DNA of 64,000 nucleotides from Knufia peltigerae (lineage: Eukaryota > Ascomycota > Eurotiomycetes > Chaetothyriales > Trichomeriaceae), in the NCBI GenBank assembly GCA_030247855.1, contig JAPDRN010000077.1, forward strand, positions 113,466-177,465, given 5' to 3'. The notes beneath the pieces were generated by a model that was given only the letters and a program-made list of their open reading frames with translations, made no database searches and had not been told where the DNA came from. Position numbers and translations under genes: made by a program. Shown here piece after piece: positions 43,094 through 50,450 of this stretch (position 1 is its first letter; every line of letters starts with the position of its first letter).

Positions 43094-43200
43094 GCCGTGA
43101 CCTCCTTGAACAGAGACGCGCTGATTATAGGGCGCAGCGTGCGCAGCACGTTCACATCACGCCGCAGCACCATCCACAATGGTGATGGCCATCCCACTCC

Positions 43201-43340
43201 ATGCCCCACTCCCTCGCCCGCCCGCCTGCAGCGTGGCTCCGTCGCGGCCGCAAGCTGCTGCCCTACCTGCGGGGCCTGTATCTGCTGTACCTGTTGACGG
43301 GCAGTGTATTTCTCAATACACCGCTGTTCGATCAGGTCCA
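43201..43340 (+). pseudogene. 5' remnant of a conserved membrane-anchored protein gene
   Basis: The first 46 codons read RPPAAWLRRGRKLLPYLRG then LYLLYLLTGSVFLNTPLFDQV, a membrane anchor that looks like the start of the AsmA-like large proteins of this family of bacteria. After about 43338 the frame continues but becomes arginine/serine-rich without any protein character, across the tspO promoter and gene. I take it as a decayed 5' fragment. Identification of the parent family is from memory. Confidence 0.4.
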
Positions 43341-43520
43341 ATCGCAAGCCGCACAAATTCATGATGACCACCCGGCCTGCTGGGTGCCGGCATCGAGCTG
43401 GATGGCCAGCGCCGGCAATGGCATCTGGCCGGCGCCCACGAGTGGTTCGATGGTCGGCCTGCGATGCTGCCAGCCCCTGCGTAGACCGGCGTCGGTGGCA
43501 CCGCCGACTGACTCGAAGGC

Positions 43521-43547
43521 TGCATCCAGTCGCGACGAATCTGCGTA
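43521..43547 (+). promoter_or_regulatory. ECF sigma promoter of tspO
   Basis: TGCATCC (43521-43527), 16-bp spacer, CGTA (43544-43547). This is the same arrangement as the promoters at 46495-46521, 46541-46567 and 47390-47416. The predicted start of transcription near 43554 leaves about 38 bp to the tspO ATG. Confidence 0.8.
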
Positions 43548-43591
43548 CAACGCGCTGCCATACCCCGTGGCAGCGCAACAGGAGATACACC

Positions 43592-44077
43592 ATGAATGTC
43601 CGCAGGCAGGCAGTCGGTCTTCTGGCCTGGGCCATCGTCACGCTTCTGGCTGCCGCGCTGGGCGCCCGCGCCTCGATCTCGGCAGCCGACTTCTACGCAG
43701 GCCTCACCTTGCCTGCATGGGCACCGCCTGCCAGCGTGTTTGGCCCGGTGTGGACGGTGCTATACGCGCTGATGGCATTGGCCGCGTGGCTGGTCTGGCG
43801 CCAAGGCGGATGGCGCGCGGCCACGCCTGCGCTGGTGCTCTACCTGCTGCAGCTGGCGCTCAATGTGTTGTGGAGCTGGCTGTTCTTCGGTTGGAAGCAG
43901 GGGGCGCTGGCGTTTGCGGACATCCTGCTGTTGCTGGTGCTGATCGTGGCCACGGTGGTCGCCTTCCATCGCGTGCGCCCGGCAGCGGCGTGGCTGCTGC
44001 TGCCTTACCTGGCATGGGTGGCCTTCGCCAGCGCGCTCAACTACGCGGTGTGGCAGGCCAACTCGACTGTGCTCTAG
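43592..44077 (+). CDS. tspO: TspO/MBR tryptophan-rich sensory protein
   Basis: 161 aa, five membrane helices. Typical phrases: YAGLTLPAWAPPASVFGPVWTVLY, LALNVLWSWLFFGWKQGALAFADI and YLAWVAFASALNYAVWQAN. TspO binds and helps to degrade porphyrins and modulates responses to light and oxygen. AGGAGATACACC precedes the ATG. The promoter matches those of the neighbouring RpoE-ChrR stress locus, placing tspO in that regulon, which fits a role in coping with photosensitising porphyrins. Confidence 0.93.
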   Translation: MNVRRQAVGLLAWAIVTLLAAALGARASISAADFYAGLTLPAWAPPASVFGPVWTVLYALMALAAWLVWRQGGWRAATPALVLYLLQLALNVLWSWLFFGWKQGALAFADILLLLVLIVATVVAFHRVRPAAAWLLLPYLAWVAFASALNYAVWQANSTVL

Positions 44078-44088
44078 CCGGACACGGC

Positions 44089-44385
44089 TTACAGAGCGTG
44101 TGGCGCCTGCCGCCACTGACGCAGCGCGCTGCCCCTGAAGGCCTGCTCACCGCAGCCGGTCGGGCAGCGCAGCACCCGTGCGGCAGAGGTGCTCACAAGC
44201 CCATCGCCTTCCTGCGCCTTGAACACCAGCTCGCAGGACAGGCAGCGCGCCACCAGCGAATAGAGATGGACGATGCGGCCACTGCCGGGATCCTGAAGTG
44301 CATCGACATTCAGCAGGTCAAAACGACCGTTGTCAGGTGCGGGGAGCGCCGGGCGAAGCGGAGAGGACGATGGCTGCAGGTTCAC
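44089..44385 (-). CDS. Small zinc-ribbon-like hypothetical protein
   Basis: 98 aa from a GTG. Two Cys pairs, CLSCELVF and CPTGCGEQAF, could form a zinc ribbon. No family recognised. It is convergent with tspO and follows the SDR gene by 71 bp, so it may be the last member of the rpoE-chrR transcript. Confidence 0.5.
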   Translation of the reverse strand: MNLQPSSSPLRPALPAPDNGRFDLLNVDALQDPGSGRIVHLYSLVARCLSCELVFKAQEGDGLVSTSAARVLRCPTGCGEQAFRGSALRQWRQAPHAL

Positions 44386-44456
44386 GTCGATGCATCACAG
44401 AATAAGGAACCTCGACTGTAGTTGCCTCGATGTGCAGCAGATGTGCACCACGCTGT

Positions 44457-45140
44457 TCAATCTGCGGACGCTGCACCCAGCCGATTGATCTGCGCGCATT
44501 CCAGCACCTGCGGTGGGTCAGGCATCGTCGCCAGCACGATCATCGCGCGGCCGATGGCCTCGTTGCTGGTCACCAGCGAAGGCAGGACGAGGCCCGCCGC
44601 CGCCATCAAAGGGCCGCCGAAGCGGTACAGCGGCTTCAATGCCGCATGACGGGTGCCGGTTCCCGCCACCGGGCGTACCCCGGCTGGACGCAGCATGACG
44701 GTGCGCACCGCGAGCTGCGCCAGCGCGGCCTCGGTCTCGCCCTTGATGCGCAGCGGCATGATCCGGCTGTGTGGATTGGCGTGGGCACCAGAGACATACA
44801 GGAACCGGCCGTCCGGATTCGCTTCCGCCCACGCTGCAGCCACAGCCAGAGTGGCATCGAGCGTCACCTTCCGATACTCATCCTCGGCGGTGCCGACCGG
44901 TGGCGCGCCGGCGCAGTAGAAACAGGCATCGAATCCAGCCAACTGCGGGCTCACGTTGCGGGCCTGCTGGAAATCCGCGAGCACGATCTGCTCGATCCGC
45001 GCGTCCAGCCCGGCCTGGCTGCGGACCAGGGCTGCGGTCCGCGCAACCTGCGGCGAAGCGAGGCAGGCACGGGCAACGCCCTGCCCGACCAGTCCGGTTG
45101 CACCGGTCAGCAGAATCCGCAGCGGGCGTGTTTCGTGCAT
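44457..45140 (-). CDS. NAD(P)-dependent atypical SDR of the rpoE-chrR operon
   Basis: 227 aa with a Rossmann nucleotide loop at the N-terminus (ILLTGATGLVGQG) and the lines ADFQQARN, CFYCAGA, LYVSGAHANPHS, MLRPAGVRP typical of NmrA/atypical short-chain dehydrogenases. The catalytic YxxxK is not evident. It starts 19 bp after chrR, so it is cotranscribed with the sigma factor. The longer frame from 45251 runs into chrR and is rejected. Confidence 0.82.
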   Translation of the reverse strand: MHETRPLRILLTGATGLVGQGVARACLASPQVARTAALVRSQAGLDARIEQIVLADFQQARNVSPQLAGFDACFYCAGAPPVGTAEDEYRKVTLDATLAVAAAWAEANPDGRFLYVSGAHANPHSRIMPLRIKGETEAALAQLAVRTVMLRPAGVRPVAGTGTRHAALKPLYRFGGPLMAAAGLVLPSLVTSNEAIGRAMIVLATMPDPPQVLECAQINRLGAASAD

Positions 45141-45159
45141 GCGTTGACCTTGAAGAAGA

Positions 45160-45834
45160 CTAGAGTTTGACGAAGCGCTGGATTTTGCGGGCCAACCAAC
45201 CACTGAACACCAGCGGCGCGTCCAGCGCGGAAACGCAGATACACGGTACACCAGGCGCCGTTACCGGCTGGTGCTCGACGTCCTCGTCCAGGTCTGCAAC
45301 ATCGCCCGGCGCGAACAGCCCCAGCGCATCATTGTAGGAGCCTCGCAGGATCTGGGTCAGTTCGCTGCGGCCGTGGCTGTGCATCGGCAAGCATTTGCCC
45401 GGCGCGATCTTCAGCATGATCAGCGAAGGCATCTGCTCGGCGCGGATGCAATGCACACCGGGCGCCATCCAGCGCCAGTGCAGCCGACCCAGCGAATCGC
45501 CAAAGTAGGGATGCAGCGACTTCGGCAGATGGTCCGGGTCGGCCTCGGGCCGTTCCGGCGGCATCGACCGCAGCGGGCTCGGCACGATGCCGGCATGGTC
45601 CTCACCGAGCTGCGCAAGCATTGCGTCGCGCAGCCCTGCCCGCCGCGCCTCAGCTGCCGGCGGCTGGGTCTGCTCCAGCAGTGCGGCACCGATGGCCTCC
45701 GCTTCGCGCAGGCGCTGGCGGCAGTGCGGACACTGTTCCAGATGCGTGCCGGCGACGATGCTCAAGGGCGTCGGCAGGGCACCGGCGGCGTAGCTCATCA
45801 ACGTCGACTCATGCAGGTGATGGTGCGGATTCAT
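45160..45834 (-). CDS. chrR: ChrR-type zinc anti-sigma factor with cupin domain
   Basis: 224 aa. N-terminal zinc anti-sigma module HxxxCxxC at His31, Cys35, Cys38 (THLEQCPHC) and the C-terminal cupin with His152, His154, Glu158, His188 (MHSHGRSEL ... DVEHQP). The four cupin ligands have the same spacing as in Rhodobacter sphaeroides ChrR, where they are required for the singlet-oxygen response. ChrR holds its sigma factor inactive until singlet oxygen or organic peroxide arrives. The start overlaps the sigma stop by 4 bp. Confidence 0.92.
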   Translation of the reverse strand: MNPHHHLHESTLMSYAAGALPTPLSIVAGTHLEQCPHCRQRLREAEAIGAALLEQTQPPAAEARRAGLRDAMLAQLGEDHAGIVPSPLRSMPPERPEADPDHLPKSLHPYFGDSLGRLHWRWMAPGVHCIRAEQMPSLIMLKIAPGKCLPMHSHGRSELTQILRGSYNDALGLFAPGDVADLDEDVEHQPVTAPGVPCICVSALDAPLVFSGWLARKIQRFVKL

Positions 45835-46454
45835 GATGCACCCCCGACCTTCGACTGCAACTGCAGGAACGCTCGTCGCAGGTGCGACTTGACCGTGCCC
45901 AGCGGCATGCCCAGCGCCTGTGCGATCTCGCTGTGGCTCTTGGCCTCGAAATAGGACATCCGCACCAGGCGCGCCTGCGTGGCCGGCAACTCGTTGATAC
46001 GCTGGCGCAGACGGGCATGGTCGGCAAACTGTTCGGCGCTGCTGCGTTCGCTGACATCTCCAGCGGCAGCATCCTCCACCGCCTCCTGCACCTGCATCCA
46101 GCTGCGCTCACGGCGCACGCGGTCGATGTGCAGGTTGCGGCCGATGCGGTACAGCCAGGTGCTCAGCGCGCCCTGCGCGGGATCGAACTCGGCTGCGCGC
46201 AGCCACAGGCGCAGCAGGCACTCCTGGGCCAGTTCTTCGGCCACCGCCGCAGGTGCGCCAAGGCCGCGCAGGTAGATGCACAGGCGCGGCATGAAATGGT
46301 CGTAGATGCGCATGAAGCAGTCACGGTCGCGCAGCCGGGCGACGCCGTCCATCTCGCCATTCCAGTTCGTCGGCTCGTTGCTGGGCTGCTGTGAACTGGA
46401 CACGATCCGCGCGGTGTCGAAGGAAAGGGAAGGACTGGCGGGAGGACGGTACAT
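45831..46454 (-). CDS. rpoE: ECF sigma factor (RpoE/SigK-like, ChrR partner)
   Basis: 207 aa. Region 2 spans about 45-110 (FMRIYDHFMPRLCIYLRGLG, LAQECLLRLWLRA, STWLYRIGRNLHIDRVRRERS) and region 4 about 145-200 (RINELPATQARLVRMSYFEAKSHSEIAQALGMPLGTVKSHLRR). An N-terminal extension of some 35 residues precedes region 2; a start at an inner ATG cannot be excluded. It is encoded with its anti-sigma ChrR and preceded by a promoter of the same type it is expected to read, so it is autoregulated. Confidence 0.92.
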   Translation of the reverse strand: MYRPPASPSLSFDTARIVSSSQQPSNEPTNWNGEMDGVARLRDRDCFMRIYDHFMPRLCIYLRGLGAPAAVAEELAQECLLRLWLRAAEFDPAQGALSTWLYRIGRNLHIDRVRRERSWMQVQEAVEDAAAGDVSERSSAEQFADHARLRQRINELPATQARLVRMSYFEAKSHSEIAQALGMPLGTVKSHLRRAFLQLQSKVGGAS

Positions 46455-46494
46455 CGGCGGGGGCAGCCGTTGAGTGAAGAGGAGTCCTTCCCTC

Positions 46495-46521
46495 TACGCA
46501 CAGCAGCGCCGGTTGGATGCA
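46495..46521 (-). promoter_or_regulatory. ECF sigma autoregulatory promoter
   Basis: On the minus strand, TGCATCC (46521-46515), 16-bp spacer, CGTA (46498-46495), about 41 bp before the rpoE ATG. It matches the other three promoters of the locus base for base in both boxes. Confidence 0.85.
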
Positions 46522-46540
46522 CCCTGGATGGGCGCCAGCG

Positions 46541-46567
46541 TGCATCCAGCCTGCACCGACGTGCGTA
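46541..46567 (+). promoter_or_regulatory. ECF sigma promoter, divergent partner
   Basis: TGCATCC (46541-46547), 16-bp spacer, CGTA (46564-46567). It drives the exported protein gene at 46599, with transcription expected near 46574. It is back-to-back with the rpoE promoter, 19 bp apart. Confidence 0.85.
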
Positions 46568-46598
46568 CAGCCTGGCAAGCCTCCCGTGGATCGCCCCG

Positions 46599-47366
46599 AT
46601 GCGCCTTGTCTGGTTGCTGCTTCTCACCCCCTGCGCTGCCGGCGCGGCGCCATTGTTGCGTTCGGAAGGCGTTGCCACCCTGCCCAATGGAACCACCGCC
46701 TACCGCGAGGTGCATTGGCAGCGCGAAGCCGGCGATGGCAGCGAGCGCTGGGTGGAATACCTGTGCCCTGCTGGGCAGCCTTTCGCCCGCAAGCAGATGC
46801 CCGCCGCCGTGCGGGCCCAGGCGCGGGGCTATGTGCTGCAGGACGCCCGCAATGGTCAAGCGGCCCGCGTGGTGGTCGGCCGCGACGGGGTGCAGGTCGA
46901 CTGGAAGGAAGACACGTCCGCGCCTTCACGAACGAAGCAGCTGCCTCTACCCGCGGATGCCGTGATCGATGCCGGTTTCGATGCCGCCGTGCGGGCCCAC
47001 TGGCAGACGCTGTTGGGTGGTACGCCGGTCAGCCTGCCCTTTCTGGTGCCCGGGCGGCAGCGCTTCTATCCCGTGCAGGTGCAGTACCGCGGCCCGGTGC
47101 GCTGGCAAGGGCTTGCCGCCCATGCGATGGAGGTCCGCCTTGATACCTGGTTCGGGGCGGTGGCGCCGCGTCTTTCGCTGGTCTACGCCGATGCCGATCG
47201 CCGTCTGCTGGAGTTCCGCGGCACCAGCAATCTGCGCGATGCGCGCGGCGATTATCCGCAGGTGACCGTGCGCTTCTCGGCACCCGCAACGGAACAACCA
47301 GAGCAACGCTGGCGCGATGAACTGCAACGACCGCTGGTATCGAGCTGCGTTGTTACAACCAAGTGA
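46599..47366 (+). CDS. Exported hypothetical protein of the stress regulon
   Basis: 255 aa with a signal peptide (MRLVWLLLLTPCAAGA). Beta-rich; WVEYLCPAGQPFARKQMP, FLVPGRQRFYPVQVQYRG and RLLEFRGTSNLRDARGDYP are its clearest phrases, resembling periplasmic lipid- or lipoprotein-related proteins, but I do not recognise the family. The ATG at 46599 is chosen for the leader. It is the first gene after the sigma-type promoter at 46541, with a second such promoter between it and the desaturase. Confidence 0.8.
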   Translation: MRLVWLLLLTPCAAGAAPLLRSEGVATLPNGTTAYREVHWQREAGDGSERWVEYLCPAGQPFARKQMPAAVRAQARGYVLQDARNGQAARVVVGRDGVQVDWKEDTSAPSRTKQLPLPADAVIDAGFDAAVRAHWQTLLGGTPVSLPFLVPGRQRFYPVQVQYRGPVRWQGLAAHAMEVRLDTWFGAVAPRLSLVYADADRRLLEFRGTSNLRDARGDYPQVTVRFSAPATEQPEQRWRDELQRPLVSSCVVTTK

Positions 47367-47389
47367 AAACACAGACGGATGCGATCCAC

Positions 47390-47416
47390 TGCATCCAACC
47401 TGCACTGCTACACGTA
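47390..47416 (+). promoter_or_regulatory. ECF sigma promoter of the lipid operon
   Basis: TGCATCC (47390-47396), 16-bp spacer, CGTA (47413-47416). It lies 34 bp before the desaturase ATG and is the only promoter seen ahead of the nine-gene run from 47451 to 54663. Confidence 0.85.
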
Positions 47417-47450
47417 GAGGTAGGCAATCGACTCCCTCGGGCTCCCGTCC

Positions 47451-48407
47451 ATGGCATCCGTAGCGCCTCCACTCCGCAGACGTTCGCGCCTGTTGCGTAC
47501 CTTCAAGCGCTGGTTCGATACCGATGCCGGAAGCGAAGCGGCGGCCGACGGTGGCCAGGGTGACCGCATCGACTGGCTGCGCGCCCTGCCCTTCGCGCTG
47601 CTGCATGTGGCCTGCCTCGGGGTGATCTGGGTAGGCGTGTCCTGGACGGCCGTCGCGGTCGCAGTGTTCCTGTACGCGATCAGGATGTTTGCCATCACTG
47701 CGTTCTATCACCGCTACTTCTCTCACCGCACCTTCGAGGCATCGCGCACCGTGCAGTTCGTGTTCGCGGTCATCGGTGCTGCCAGCGTGCAGCGTGGCCC
47801 CCTCTGGTGGGCAGCCCACCACCGCCATCACCACCGCCACGCGGATCAACCGCAGGACCCACACTCCCCGCGCCAGGGTGGATTCTGGCGCAGTCACATG
47901 GGGTGGTTTCTTACCCGCAGTGCCTTTGCCACCGACCTGCAGCGCATTCCCGATCTGGCCCGGTACCCCGAGCTGCGCTGGCTGGACCGGTTCGACACCG
48001 TGGTGCCCGTGTTGCTGGCCGCTGCGCTGTACGGCCTCGGTGCGGTACTCGAGCGCGTGGCCCCGGCCTTGCATACCTCCGGCCCGCAGCTATTGGTGTG
48101 GGGCTTCTTCATCTCCACCGTCGTGCTGTTCCATGCCACGGTCACCATCAATTCGCTGGCGCACCGCTTCGGCCGGCGCCGCTTCGAGACCCGCGATGAC
48201 AGCCGCAACAACCTGTGGCTTGCCCTGCTGACCTTCGGCGAGGGCTGGCACAACAACCATCATTTCTTCCCCGGCACCGCGCGCCAGGGCTTCCACTGGT
48301 GGGAGATCGACATCAGCTGGTATGGCCTGCGCGTCATGGCCGCGCTGGGCCTGGTGAAGGGGCTCAAGCCGATCCCGGCCTGGGTGCTGGCCAAGGCGAG
48401 GCACTGA
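47451..48407 (+). CDS. Membrane acyl-CoA/lipid delta-9-type desaturase
   Basis: 318 aa, four membrane helices. The three di-iron histidine boxes are intact: HRYFSH (87-92), HHRHHHRH (about 123-130) and HNNHH (267-271). This is the stearoyl-CoA desaturase family, which puts a double bond in fatty acyl chains using O2. As first gene of the sigma-controlled operon it can supply the unsaturated chains that the following cyclopropane-synthase-like methyltransferases need. Confidence 0.92.
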   Translation: MASVAPPLRRRSRLLRTFKRWFDTDAGSEAAADGGQGDRIDWLRALPFALLHVACLGVIWVGVSWTAVAVAVFLYAIRMFAITAFYHRYFSHRTFEASRTVQFVFAVIGAASVQRGPLWWAAHHRHHHRHADQPQDPHSPRQGGFWRSHMGWFLTRSAFATDLQRIPDLARYPELRWLDRFDTVVPVLLAAALYGLGAVLERVAPALHTSGPQLLVWGFFISTVVLFHATVTINSLAHRFGRRRFETRDDSRNNLWLALLTFGEGWHNNHHFFPGTARQGFHWWEIDISWYGLRVMAALGLVKGLKPIPAWVLAKARH

Positions 48408-48408
48408 C

Positions 48409-49686
48409 ATGCGTATCGCGATCATCGGTTCCGGCATCGCCGGTCTGGCAAGCGCGTGGTGGCTGGACGGCGAACATGACGTCACCCTGTTCGAGGCCAA
48501 CGACTACCTGGGCGGCCATACCCACACCCATGAGGTGACGGTGGACGGACGCAGGATGGCGGTCGACACCGGGTTCATCGTCTTCAACCCACACCACTAC
48601 CCGCTGCTGTCGGCTCTGTTCAATGAACTTGGCGTGGCCTCGCAGCCGACCACGATGAGCTTCTCGATGCACAGCGAGCGCAGCGGCGTGGAATACAACG
48701 CCACGTCGCTGGATGGACTTTTCTGCCAGCGCCGCAATCTGCTCTCACCGCGCTTCTGGGGGATGCTGGCCGACCTGCGGCGCTTCTATCGTGACGCCCC
48801 CCTGCTGCTCGGCGAGGAGAAGGGGCCTACGCTGGGCCAATACCTGCACAGCCAGCACTATGGCGAGGCGTTCGTGCAGGAGCATCTGCTGCCGATGGCC
48901 TCGGCACTGTGGTCATCACCGACCGCACAGGTGCTGGACTTCCCAGCGCGCTACCTGGTGCAGTTCATGGCCAACCACCAGATGCTGCAGATGACCGGGC
49001 GTGCGTCCTGGCGCGTGGTCAAGGGCGGTTCGGCCCGCTATGTGGATGCCCTTCGTGCGCGCTGGCGGGTACACGAGCGGCTGGAATGCCCAGTGCACGC
49101 GGTCGAGCGCATGCCCTGGGGCGCGCGCGTGCACACCGCGACCGGCGTTGAAGGCTTCGATGAAGTGATCCTGGCCTGCCACAGCGACCATGCCCTGGCG
49201 CTGCTGGCCGACGCCGACCCGGTTGAGCAGGCGGTGCTCGGTGCGATCCGCTACCAGCCCAATGAGGCGGTGCTGCACACCGATGCCTCGCTGCTGCCCG
49301 CCAACCGCAAGGCCTGGGCGGCCTGGAACGCGCATGTGCCGCGCGATCCCGCAGCGCCCTGCACGGTCAGCTACTGCATGAACCTGCTGCAGGGGCTACC
49401 CGGCGACACTCCGTTGGTGGTGACCCTCAACCGCAGCGAGGCCATCGATCCGGCCAAGGTACTGCGGCGCCTGCACTACGCACATCCGGTACATGACCAC
49501 AGCGCCGTAAGTGCACAGCAGCGTTGGGCCGAGGTGCAGGGACATCGCCATACCTGGTTCGCGGGTGCGTACTGGGGCTGGGGTTTCCACGAGGACGGCA
49601 TCCGCAGTGCCCGCCGCGTGGTCGACGCGCTGCAGGCACGCTCATTCCGCAGCCACAGCGCGCAGCAAGCGGAGGTGCCCGCGTGA
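48409..49686 (+). CDS. FAD-dependent oxidoreductase (amine-oxidase-like, COG2907 type)
   Basis: 425 aa. FAD loop at the N-terminus: MRIAIIGSGIAGLASAWWL and FEANDYLGGHTHTH, then DTGFIVFNPHHYPLL and a C-terminal FAGAYWGWGFHEDGI flavin-binding end. The group resembles carotenoid/fatty-acid desaturases and amine oxidases and is a regular partner of DUF1365 and cyclopropane synthase genes in ChrR-sigma regulons. It probably oxidises or desaturates a lipid-bound acyl chain. It starts 1 bp after the desaturase stop and overlaps the DUF1365 start (GTGA). Confidence 0.88.
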   Translation: MRIAIIGSGIAGLASAWWLDGEHDVTLFEANDYLGGHTHTHEVTVDGRRMAVDTGFIVFNPHHYPLLSALFNELGVASQPTTMSFSMHSERSGVEYNATSLDGLFCQRRNLLSPRFWGMLADLRRFYRDAPLLLGEEKGPTLGQYLHSQHYGEAFVQEHLLPMASALWSSPTAQVLDFPARYLVQFMANHQMLQMTGRASWRVVKGGSARYVDALRARWRVHERLECPVHAVERMPWGARVHTATGVEGFDEVILACHSDHALALLADADPVEQAVLGAIRYQPNEAVLHTDASLLPANRKAWAAWNAHVPRDPAAPCTVSYCMNLLQGLPGDTPLVVTLNRSEAIDPAKVLRRLHYAHPVHDHSAVSAQQRWAEVQGHRHTWFAGAYWGWGFHEDGIRSARRVVDALQARSFRSHSAQQAEVPA

Positions 49687-50450
49687 GCGCCAGCGCCATC
49701 TACTTCGGCCACGTCGAGCATCGTCGCCACCACCCGCATGCCCACGCGTTCCGCTACCCGATCGCGCAGCTGCTGCTGGATCTGGACGAGCTGGACCAGG
49801 TATTTGCCGGACGCTGGCTGTGGTCGGTCGGGCGCCGCAACCTGGCAGAGTTCCGCCGCAGCGACTACTTCGGTGATCCCGCGACCTCCCTGGCCGACGC
49901 AGTGCGTGACCATGCCGCGACGGTGCTCGGGCGGCGCCCCGACGGCCCGGTGCGGCTGCTGACCCACCTGCGCTTCGGTGGCCACGTGTTCAACCCGGTC
50001 AGCTTCTACTACTGCTACCAGGCTGACCGGGAGACCCTGGACTGCATCGTCGCCGAGATCACCAATACGCCCTGGAAGGAGCGACACGCCTACGTGCTTC
50101 CGGTCAAAACTGCGATACGGCAGGGCCGCGCCCTGCGCTGGCAGTTCGACAAGACCTTCCACGTTTCACCCTTCATGCCCATGGATTGCGCGTATGACTG
50201 GCGCTTCACCGCGCCCGCGGACGACCTGCGCGTGCACATGCAGGTATGGCGCAACGGCCAGCGCCAGTTCGATGCCACACAGAGCATGCAGCGGCGGCCC
50301 ATCGATGGCCGTGGGCTTGCCCGGGTATTGGCCTGCTACCCGCTGATGAGCACGCAGGTGGTCACCGCCATCCACTGGCAGGCATTGCGCCTCTGGCTCA
50401 AGCGCAACCCAGTGCACGACCATCCTTCCCTAGCCGAGAAACCGCGATGA
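49683..50450 (+). CDS. DUF1365 protein
   Basis: 255 aa from a GTG at 49683. DUF1365 marks are IYFGHVEHRRHHPHAHAFRY, FGGHVFNPVSFYYCY and FHVSPFMPMDCAYDWRF. DUF1365 is found next to the FAD oxidoreductase and cyclopropane synthase in many proteobacteria and is thought to take part in modifying membrane fatty acids; its chemistry is not established to my knowledge. Start and stop both overlap neighbours by 4 bp. Confidence 0.9.
   Translation: MSASAIYFGHVEHRRHHPHAHAFRYPIAQLLLDLDELDQVFAGRWLWSVGRRNLAEFRRSDYFGDPATSLADAVRDHAATVLGRRPDGPVRLLTHLRFGGHVFNPVSFYYCYQADRETLDCIVAEITNTPWKERHAYVLPVKTAIRQGRALRWQFDKTFHVSPFMPMDCAYDWRFTAPADDLRVHMQVWRNGQRQFDATQSMQRRPIDGRGLARVLACYPLMSTQVVTAIHWQALRLWLKRNPVHDHPSLAEKPR

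Larger units (their letters stand above)
43094..43591. other. Stretch between effector and tspO: gene remnant and stress promoter
   Basis: It holds a short coding remnant (43201-43338) and the ECF promoter of tspO (43521-43547). The rest has no gene that I can support. Confidence 0.5.

Noticed and set aside
41684..43297. 537-codon plus-strand frame
   Set aside because: Antisense shadow of the XVIPCD effector gene.
43201..44421. Long plus-strand frame (406 codons) over tspO
   Set aside because: Only the first 46 codons look like protein; the rest overlaps tspO in another frame and crosses the tspO promoter.
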